The notes below the pieces were generated by a model. The model did no database searches. It was not told where the DNA came from and saw only the letters and a list, made by a program, of their open reading frames with translations. 64,000 nt of DNA from Laccaria trichodermophora (Eukaryota; Basidiomycota; Agaricomycetes; Agaricales; Hydnangiaceae), in NCBI GenBank assembly GCA_018417955.1, contig JACTVC010000009.1:1452939-1516938 (forward strand), read 5' to 3'. Numbering within the stretch: position 1 is the first letter of the stretch; every line of letters begins with the position of its first letter. Below are positions 57,640-64,000 of this stretch, one piece after another. Made by a program: the position numbers and the translations under genes.

Positions 57640-58335
57640 CCAACGTACCAAGCCACGAAAGACGTAAGGCCAGGTCACACAATGCCAAGAAGATGGCTTA
57701 TGCTGAAGTGACTGACGTTCGGTATTGACTGCATGATTGTTTAAATAGAGCGTGGTGATTAACCCATGAACGTTGTGGTTATCAAGCGTACGTACCAAGC
57801 CACGAAAGACATTGATTAATGCGAGGGTGACCGATTTAGATACTATTTAAACGATTGAGCTCGACGTTGTGGATTGCGATTGACGAAGCAGATTGACGGT
57901 AGCAATGGACTGCGTGATTACTTTGATCAACCTATGAACGTTATTGTTATCAATTGTATGTACCAAGCAATGAAAGAGCTTAGATGGACCATGCGAGCGG
58001 GGTGACCGATGTAGATACTATCGATGTTGACTGAGTAATCCGAGCGGGGGGGGACAATGTTGTAGATACTATACGAACGAATGAGCACAGCGTCGTGGAT
58101 TGGGCTTGGCTAAGCGAGGCTACATACCTCCAACACGTTGATTCTGCGAATGGAAGGACATGTGGATAGATAGATACTATTCGACTGAAGGAGGTAAGCG
58201 TCGTGGATTACGAGTTACGACGAGGGCAATTGACTGACGATTTGTTTGTCAATGAAACATACCAAGCCACGCCAGACGTGTGTTCGCGGGATTCTGGTGA
58301 CCAATGGAGATACTATGCGAAGGAATTAGCACGGC
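57640..58335. repeat. Degenerate ~150-bp repeats with ACCAAGCCACGAAAGAC core
   Basis: The core occurs near 57648, 57791, 57961 (ACCAAGCAATGAAAGAG) and 58260 (ACCAAGCCACGCCAGAC). Each copy is followed after ~50 bp by TAGATACTAT (57837, 58012, 58059, 58163; GAGATACTATG at 58308) and GTCGTGGATTGCG-like strings. No coding potential. Confidence 0.8.
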
Positions 58336-58365
58336 GTCGTCGATTGCGATTGACGAAGCGGGCCT

Positions 58366-58454
58366 TGCAGCGACAATGAGTCAAACTGCATGAGTGAAAG
58401 GCTGACAGGGAGTCGAGGCCTCATACGCAGCACGGACGACAAGGAGTCAAATCC
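58366..58454 (-). ncRNA. Hairpin triplet B
   Basis: Loops (plus coordinates) 58372-58384 with stem TGCAG/CTGCA, 58404-58416 with stem AGGC/GCCT (loop degenerate) and 58438-58450 with stem GGA/TCC. The sense direction is minus. A GTAAGTG donor (58494-58488 on the minus strand) lies about 38-45 nt upstream in the sense direction. Confidence 0.65.
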
Positions 58455-58487
58455 AGCGGCCAGATTGGGAAAAGGACGGATCTAGGA

Positions 58488-58745
58488 CACTTACGTCGTT
58501 GGGCCGAAATGCTGACTCTGCGCGAGCGCAAAAGGCACAGGTCTAACCCAGGAGAACATCTGGTTGGAACCAATGAGCATGGACGTCGTCAACGTGGATA
58601 TCAGAAGGGACTAGGATACTTACGTTGTTGAGCCGAAATGCTACTCTGCGTGAGGGGAATAGGCGCAGGTCTATCCCGTGAGGACATCTGGATGGAATTA
58701 ATGAGCATGGATCTCGTCAACGTGGATAGAAGAAGGGAGAGTAGC
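58488..58745. repeat. ~128-bp tandem duplication with splice-donor-like GTAAGT
   Basis: Two copies share ACTTACGTYGTTG, GCCGAAATGCT, CTCTGCGYGAG, GCACAGGTCTA or GCGCAGGTCTA, ACATCTGG, AATGAGCATGGA, CGTCAACGTGGATA. On the minus strand each contains a GTAAGT donor; a third donor-like site (GTAAGC) lies at 58867-58862. They look like repeated non-coding leader exons of the minus-strand gene. Confidence 0.75.
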
Positions 58746-58830
58746 AGCGACAAGGAGTCAAACTGCGAAATGCCGACAATGAGTCAAAGCCTACAACGCA
58801 GCGAGGACGACAAGGAGTCAAGTCCCGCTG
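58744..58830 (-). ncRNA. Hairpin triplet C
   Basis: Loops (plus coordinates) 58749-58761 with stem GCAG/CTGC, 58775-58787 with a weak 2-bp stem, and 58809-58821 with stem GGAC/GTCC extended by CAGCG/CGCTG across a bulged A. The sense direction is minus. A GTAAGC donor on the minus strand at 58867-58862 lies about 40 nt upstream. Flanks of B and C are related, so one may be a duplicate of the other. Confidence 0.68.
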
Positions 58831-58869
58831 GAGGAGAAGGGGTCAAGGACGAAAGAACGGTGCTTACAT

Positions 58870-59072
58870 TGCTGAGGGCGGTAGGTAAGCGGTGGGGGGA
58901 GGTGAGAGATGCGTGGATCGAAGTGCGGAGGTAGAGCGGATCGGATTTGATCGAGGTTTGATAAGGAAAGCAACAATTCACAACAAGATCAACTTCAAGG
59001 CTCCGAGTTGATCTTCAACTCGAAGATCAGTCCTACCCAAGTCCCACATCTTAATCTTGTGTGGTAGTGCTG
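58870..59072. other. Presumed divergent promoter core
   Basis: The sequence orientation of the hairpins switches here: triplets A-C are minus-sense and D-F plus-sense. No gene. It contains a direct repeat of TTCAAGGCTCCGAGTTGATC / TTCAACTCGAAGATCAG type at 58990-59025. Confidence 0.45.
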
Positions 59073-59125
59073 GTAAGCGTTTTCTCGTATATCAGTGTTT
59101 TCTCGTATATCTTAGATGCTAACCT

Positions 59126-59218
59126 CTCGCAACTTGACTCCTTGTCGTTACGGGAAGGCCGAAGACCTTGACTCCTTGTCGGTCTGCGGTCTATCCGAGT
59201 TTGACTCTATGTCGCTCG
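59126..59218 (+). ncRNA. Hairpin triplet D
   Basis: Loops 59134-59146 with stem CTCG-AAC/GTT-CGGG (one internal mismatch), 59168-59180 with stem AGACC/GGTCT plus outer CCG/CGG, and 59201-59213 (TTGACTCTATGTC) with stem CGAG/CTCG and a T.G closing pair. It lies about 60 nt after a GTAAGC donor-like site at 59073. Confidence 0.72.
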
Positions 59219-60383
59219 TTGCATCACTGACTGTCGTCTATACCCCTACGGCAGAATTTCGGACTCCCGTTGCAAATAGGCTTATACCCCTACGGCAGAA
59301 TCTCGGACTCCCGTGGCAAATCAACGTTCTACTGCCAGGACGAATGTAATTGCGAAGAACAGATCCTTTCGCACTGGCTTCCGTTGGGCTTCCGTCGTAT
59401 GTCGCTCATTGCGTCTCTGACTCGTGGTATTTACGCTGAATGACTAGGAATATGGGCCCACCCCACGATCTCGGACTCCTCTATGTCGCTCATTGCATCT
59501 CTGACAGTTGTCGTGGTATTTACGCTGAATGGCTAGCAATACACCGCTACGGGAGACTCTAGGCCAGACGACTAGGAATATGGGGCCACGTCACCTTTCC
59601 AATTCAACGTGGTAAGTTTCCTGTTCTTCACCATCTTCCGAGGTATTGGCTGAACTCCTTCTTCTTCAGTGATGCCCGGGACATCGGATCCGCTCACGGT
59701 ATGCTAAGAAATGTTCACTTCCTAACGCCGATCCTGGTGGATTGTGCGAAAGCCGTGGCTAAATTTACCACCGCGCGCCCTGGGCTAATCAAATCACACA
59801 CACGCTTTCGACAAGCATCGGTGGCAGCGCCTCGTATACCAAGCTACGCTTGTTGTCCCTCAAGACGGAGAAAAGGCTAGGGATGTTATTGGGAACTTAT
59901 CAAGCGCGCGCCCGTGCAATTATTCTTTTGAAAAGCACCGGAAGATTGCTGCCCACAGGAAAGAGGTAGTAGCAACCAATCTTCCGATGATTTTGCTCAA
60001 GTCCTTCTTCATCAGTGGATAGCCGTGACATCGGATACGCTTACGGTATGCAGCAATTTTTCCCGGGCTGCGCGTGCTGGGCCACGGAGGGTCTCGGCAA
60101 TAGTTTCATTATTAGGGTCACATTGGGTAGCAATTGGACGTCATAATTAGAAATCTCCACGGTATATACAACACCAGTTTATGGGTTTTAGTCTACACAC
60201 GGTCCGGATAAATTTATTTACACTGACTTGCCTTGCGATCATCGTCGATTCCTAAACTCTGATTCCACCAAGGAGAAAAGACGCGACGCGTCGTGTCACG
60301 TGCATTGATCAACGTGACAGGTAACTTATCTGATCAACTTCGTTCTCACACTCACCTCCTCGACTTGACGGACCAACCTCCTG
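59219..60383. other. Non-coding leader region with short repeats
   Basis: No gene supported. The tandem pair CCCCTACGGCAGAAT(T/C)TCGG, ACTCCCGT lies at 59242-59272 and 59286-59316. A second pair ~350 bp apart, GACATCGGAT(C/A)CGCT then ACGGTATGC, lies at 59671-59703 and 60031-60053. GTATGC could be splice donors, so parts may be untranslated exons of the plus-strand gene. Confidence 0.5.
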
Positions 60384-60555
60384 GTGAGTATCTGCCGTCT
60401 TTCCATTGCCTTTCACGGAACTTGACTCTTTGTCGTTCCATTGGAGTGTACGGTCTTTGACTCGTTGTCGGACCGTCTCTCCTTCCCAAGCTTGACTCCT
60501 TGTCGCTTGGGTTTTCATCTTAATCGTAAAGCTCGTCGATTGACATGTTTGACAG
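60384..60555 (+). other. Candidate 172-bp 5' UTR intron carrying triplet E
   Basis: Donor GTGAGTATC at 60384 and acceptor TTTGACAG ending at 60555. It is followed by a candidate exon 60556-60684 and a 57-bp intron 60685-60741 with the same TTTGACAG acceptor. The exon starts after the two acceptors are alike (GACCACAGCTCGTGTTACC and GACTTCTGCTCGTGTTACC), so the unit seems duplicated. Confidence 0.55.
60417..60511 (+). ncRNA. Hairpin triplet E (intronic)
   Basis: Loops 60422-60434 with stem GGAAC/GTTCC, 60457-60469 with stem ACGGTC/GACCGT plus T.G closing, and 60492-60504 with stem CCCAAGC/GCTTGGG. Loop starts are exactly 35 nt apart. The loops read TTGACTCTTTGTC, TTGACTCGTTGTC and TTGACTCCTTGTC. 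The first loop is 38 nt after the donor at 60384. Confidence 0.78.
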
Positions 60556-60865
60556 GACCACAGCTCGTGTTACCACCGCTCGCGCCCGCCTCACACATTG
60601 TGGTGTACTACTTGGAGGCACACTCATCTTCTCTGCCGTTCTCACCTGTTGCCTCCTGCCGGCTCCAGCATTTCCTTTTCCCAGGTGAGCGTCTGCCGCC
60701 CTTGGTTTCTGTTTCGTTTCATGGATTTACGCATTTGACAGGACTTCTGCTCGTGTTACCGCCTCTCGCTTCCGACTCGTAGTCATTTTTTGTTTTGCGC
60801 AGCCAAGGTCTAGGTTCGTACTACGTTCATTATCTTCGTCTGTCATTTTTTTGTACACTTCTTCT

Positions 60866-60960
60866 GGGAATTTGACTCTTTGTCGTTCCAACCGAGGATG
60901 TGGGTTTTGACTCCTTGTCGATCTACATCCTCGTCTTGAGTTTGACTCCTTGTCGCTCAA
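60866..60960 (+). ncRNA. Hairpin triplet F
   Basis: Loops 60872-60884 with stem GGAA/TTCC plus T.G, 60907-60919 with a 14-bp stem (60893-60906 with 60920-60933) including three G.T pairs, and 60942-60954 with stem TTGAG/CTCAA plus T.G. Spacing is exactly 35 and 35 nt. It lies 51 bp before the plus-strand ATG; the CTTGAACAG at 61000-61008 is a likely acceptor just before that ATG. Confidence 0.78.
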
Positions 60961-61010
60961 TTTCTATCATTTACCCTCGATCGAGTTCAATACTCATGCC
61001 TTGAACAGCC

Positions 61011-63565
61011 ATGTCCCCCTCCAACGCCCAACCTTATTATAAAGAATACTTCCGCGAAGGGGATCGTGATTACCAGGCCACGGATGCGGCATGCTGGGAT
61101 GTGACGGACCGTCGAGTTCGGTCAGGGGAGGTTTTGAGTGAAGCGGGTATCAACACGTACATGGAGCACCCGGACAGCGAGGATGCGAGCCATTGGTGGG
61201 TAATCACAACCCCAAATGCTGGGTACATTCCCACTGCCCCCATCGGCATCCGAACGATTCAAGCGAGAGCGGACGGACGTTTTGGCTTGGATGACCGCAC
61301 TCAACATCCGCAGATGTACGTCAGGGGTTTCGAGTACATTTGCTGTATTCCCAAGCGCGAGCACTCGCGACGCATGTTATGGTGGACTCCTACTCCGGAC
61401 GATTGTCCCCCTATCCCGAATGGCCCTTTTGCAATCATGATTCGTGTCCTCAAACCGCACCTGTTGGAGGGATACAAGAAACTTCGCGACAAGTATGTTG
61501 GCCTCATAGGCCAACGTCCCGATCGCTCTCCGCTGGCTGGCCTCCTTGTGACGACTATGTGTCAATGTCTTGATAAACTCAGATCTTTCGGAATGACGTA
61601 CAAAGAGATCGTACTTGCGGTTGCAGAGTTTCAGCGGGCAGTACTCGATATACACGGGTGGATTGAATACGTCGATGTTTACCAGCCTCGTCTGCGCCCT
61701 GGTCCCAATGGCATTGAGAAACATGAAGCCAATCAGAAACTTATGGGCGCATTTACGGAGAAACTCATTGTTGCGCAACAACTTCACGCGATGGGCATTC
61801 CGGTTTGGTTGATTCGACCGTCTTTTCGGATTTTGCCAACGATGAATGTCAACATGTATTCCCCCCAGCGACATGATGACGATATCGTCTTGCGGCAGTT
61901 TTCCGATGGGTGGGGAAAGCCTGACCCCTATCCCATTCTGGTTGTTGGCCCATCATCCGCGGAACTCTACCGGTGGACGCAGCGCATAGGCTGCGGGATC
62001 ATGGACCTTCAGGACGTTACGGCTATAGGCCGTCAGGATTTCATTGAGGGAAAAGTCAAGCTGGGTGCGGTTCGAGAGTCTTGTACGTGAAAGCTTCTTC
62101 TATTTGGACCAGTAGCTAACATTTATCTTTTGTAGACTCACTTCCTGTCCCGTCCGTTGCCCAATTGTCGGCTGCAGGGGCAGTGGGGCCCATTGGTAAG
62201 AAGGACTGTTATCATGTTGATGTTCTCAATGCTAACTTGGAGTGTATTCAGCTGGATCATCTTCTGGGAGTGAGGGACAGTATTCCTCAGCAACTTCAAC
62301 CACTCAGCAAGGTAAAGTCGTGCTTTCGCTTCAAGTGCCGAGTTTACTAAAACGTGTTTGCAGTTTTACAATCCGTGAGATCCCAGCAGCTATCCCAGCC
62401 ACGATCCCAGCAGCAGTCCCTGCCACCCTCGATGCCTGTTATTCCACCCTCTCTGGGGCTCGCGCCAACGTTGGATGACGGTCCTGGGCCCTCCAAGCGC
62501 CCACGCCTAGCGGGCCAAGATGCCCCAGACAGCCCGTTCATGCCTGACCTTATGCCAAGATGGGCGGAGGCTTTGCGAAGCATTGATTCCGATCGCAGCC
62601 GAGTAATCAAGCATCCCGATCACATCGCGAACATTGGCTTCAAATACCCTAAGCCCGAGATCTTTTTGAACTCCAAAAACCGGGCTTTGTATACTGCGAC
62701 GTGGTTGGCCATTCGAGCACATCATGCTTACACGCTCGGCACTGCGACGTCGCTCCCCCCACCCATCAGCTCGCAGCAGTGGCGCAACTTTCTCATCAAA
62801 ATTTTTCCCTTCTTGCACCCTGAAAGTATCGATGTCGCGGCACAGCTTGATATACCCACGCCTTCCACTCCACAACCCGACGGGAAGGGGAAGCAGAGTG
62901 GCAAGGGGCCAGGCAAATCTCGCACCAAAAAACCGAATTCTTATCTGGATCAGATCCCGCTTAAACATGGCCAGGTCGATAGGGTGGTTTTCTACGATAC
63001 GACGATTCAACTGGGTACCGCCGCAGAGCTGGAGAATGCATTGACGCCGGAAATCACACAGGAGGTACTCTGGGAACTCTCTCACATGAGCTTCCGCTTC
63101 GAGCTTGTGAGTCTCGATGCCGTCGCCGCCACTGCGATGTACCAAGCTCGTGAAGATTTAACCCAGGAGAAGGCAGCGGCTGCCCGTGTCCAGGAAGTTC
63201 TTCGGGTATTTCCCATGTCTGGTGAGGTGGTGGGCCCTTTCATAATCAACGAGATCCCGATTCGCGATTTAGGGTTGATGGCAGCAGATCTGAACGAACG
63301 GAACCGTTATCTTATGGCGCTGGGGCATTTGATGTCTTCGTGGAAGGGTTGCCCGGATTCTATTACCAAAGCGAGGTCAGGCCCCTTGGTAAATCAAGTG
63401 CGTCGTCTGGAGGAGGCTTGTGCACAGTTCTATTGCCAGAGTTTCTTTGACAACTTTGGCCGTGCACCTGTCATACCCTGCCGTCTTCCTTCTCGTTCTC
63501 TTGCACGTACCCAGCCTGTTAGCTTCGCGGACTCTGTAGCTTCCATGCCACCTCGATCATCATAA
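61011..63565 (+). CDS. Large divergent gene, right side: unknown ~800-residue protein
   Basis: Exons 61011-62082, 62136-62195, 62252-62311 and 62364-63565 join in frame, giving about 797 residues. The N-terminal ~360 residues form a Trp-rich domain (EYFREGDRDYQATDAACWD, SHWWVITTPNAGYIP, YVRGFEYICCIPKREHSRR, ILVVGPSSAELYRWTQ) with a central AQQLHAMGIPVWLIRPSFR segment that I associate with widespread hypothetical proteins of Agaricomycetes. A Gln/Ser/Pro linker follows, then a second domain (MPRWAEALRSIDSDRSRV, QWRNFLIKIFPFL, FELVSLDAVAATAMYQARE, MALGHLMSSWKGCP). No catalytic motif is recognised. It is head-to-head with the gene at 57136-51799 and its leader carries hairpin triplets D-F, so the two genes are probably co-regulated or parts of one element. 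Confidence 0.8.
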
Positions 63566-63764
63566 TTGTTTGGAACAATCATAGCACGCAGACTTCTTTG
63601 CCTCATGTCGCCTCGTTTTTTTCTTATCATCGGCACATGATGTATAAATATATCTTTTTTGGGACTGTCTTTGCTCCCGTGCATTTGGGGGTTTGATGGG
63701 AACTTGGTAAGTCCCTTTTCTCTTCTTTCCCCTCATCTTCGTGCTTTGTGCATTGCAATTCTCG
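63566..63764. other. Intergenic spacer
   Basis: Short T-rich spacer between the stop codon of the upstream gene and the next ATG. A GTAAGT at 63707 could be the donor of a leader intron of the next gene. Confidence 0.4.
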
Positions 63765-64000
63765 ATGTCATTCAGAAGGAGTCGTTACTTGGGCAAGGCT
63801 GGACTTGCTATAGGGTCTCCCGCTGTGAAAAAGAAGTCTTCGGCTAAATCTTGGGTGTCAACTGATGATGCCAGTGTGTCACGTCGTCCTTATGGGCTAC
63901 CTGGTGTTCAGATCTTGCCTAGGCAGGACTTGACAACTCCTCTGGGTTCCTTTCTTCAGATACCCTTGCCTACTGCTGCTGATTTGCATGATGATGCTGC
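63765..64000 (+). CDS. Partial unknown gene, runs off the window
   Basis: From ATG 63765 (MSFRRSRYLGKAGLAIGSP) the frame is open to the last base (SFLQIPLPTAADLHDDA). It is basic and Ser-rich at the N-terminus. It lies about 200 bp downstream of the plus-strand gene and in the same orientation, so it may belong to the same unit. No family recognised and only ~78 residues are visible. Confidence 0.5.
   Translation, partial: MSFRRSRYLGKAGLAIGSPAVKKKSSAKSWVSTDDASVSRRPYGLPGVQILPRQDLTTPLGSFLQIPLPTAADLHDDA

Noticed and set aside
59390..59520. ATGTCGCTCATTGC(G/A)TCTCTGAC repeats as extra hairpin-loop copies
   Set aside because: They resemble part of the loop (ATGTCGCTC) but lack the TTGACTC half and no complementary stems surround them; probably decayed relatives at best.

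Overview
The window is gene-poor, transposon-dense nuclear DNA of a basidiomycete fungus, most likely an Agaricomycete (mushroom). The evidence is short (~50-62 bp) GT-AG introns in most coding regions, KDZ (Kyakuja-Dileera-Zisupton) transposases with the CxC2 cysteine cluster, BED/hAT, pogo and Ty3/gypsy elements, and several lineage-type proteins of unknown function. No tRNA, rRNA or CRISPR was recognised.

Layout. 1-1.72 kb is a 160-bp satellite carrying a clean hAT MITE (362-1117, TSD GCGATAAT). 1.93-5.18 kb is an autonomous-type hAT whose transposase is cut off at its 3' end by the first KDZ element. KDZ-1 (about 5178-17249) and KDZ-2 (about 20627-32435) share one architecture: short terminal inverted repeats, subterminal inverted minisatellites, a KDZ/CxC2 transposase on the minus strand, a small minus-strand protein whose C-terminus resembles the RNase H1 N-terminal (viroplasmin-like) domain, and a divergent plus-strand gene starting MTRRKW. 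KDZ-2 sits inside the protease of a minus-strand Ty3/gypsy element (gag half 32436-36260, pol half 17250-20626). That gypsy element is in turn cut in its integrase by the right end of KDZ-1. KDZ-1 therefore has hAT on its left and gypsy on its right, with no target-site duplication, which points to recombination between copies. KDZ-2's transposase is broken by a further 1.68-kb element.

37.3-39.5 kb holds an apparently intact pogo-type transposase, followed by short tandem and inverted repeats, including a 28-bp perfect hairpin. 42,929-48,165 is a giant fold-back element: two 2577-bp, nearly identical inverted arms, an 84-bp spacer and an 8-bp duplication GTAGAATG. It splits a minus-strand gene after its fifth codon. 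48.5-51.8 kb is microsatellite, minisatellite and duplicated non-coding DNA.

The most unusual part is 51.8-63.6 kb. Two long divergent genes of unknown function (minus 57136-51799, plus 61011-63565) are separated by about 3.9 kb. In the 5' introns and leader region of both genes there are six triplets of small hairpins at ~35-nt pitch. The 13-nt loop is conserved (TTGACTCCTTGTC) while most stems differ but stay complementary, with G.U pairs only in the sense orientation. All three triplets on the left read as minus-strand RNA and all three on the right as plus-strand RNA. I know of no described family that matches this and regard it as the best candidate for a new RNA-based or recognition system. 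All gene models were made by eye from splice signals and frame continuity.
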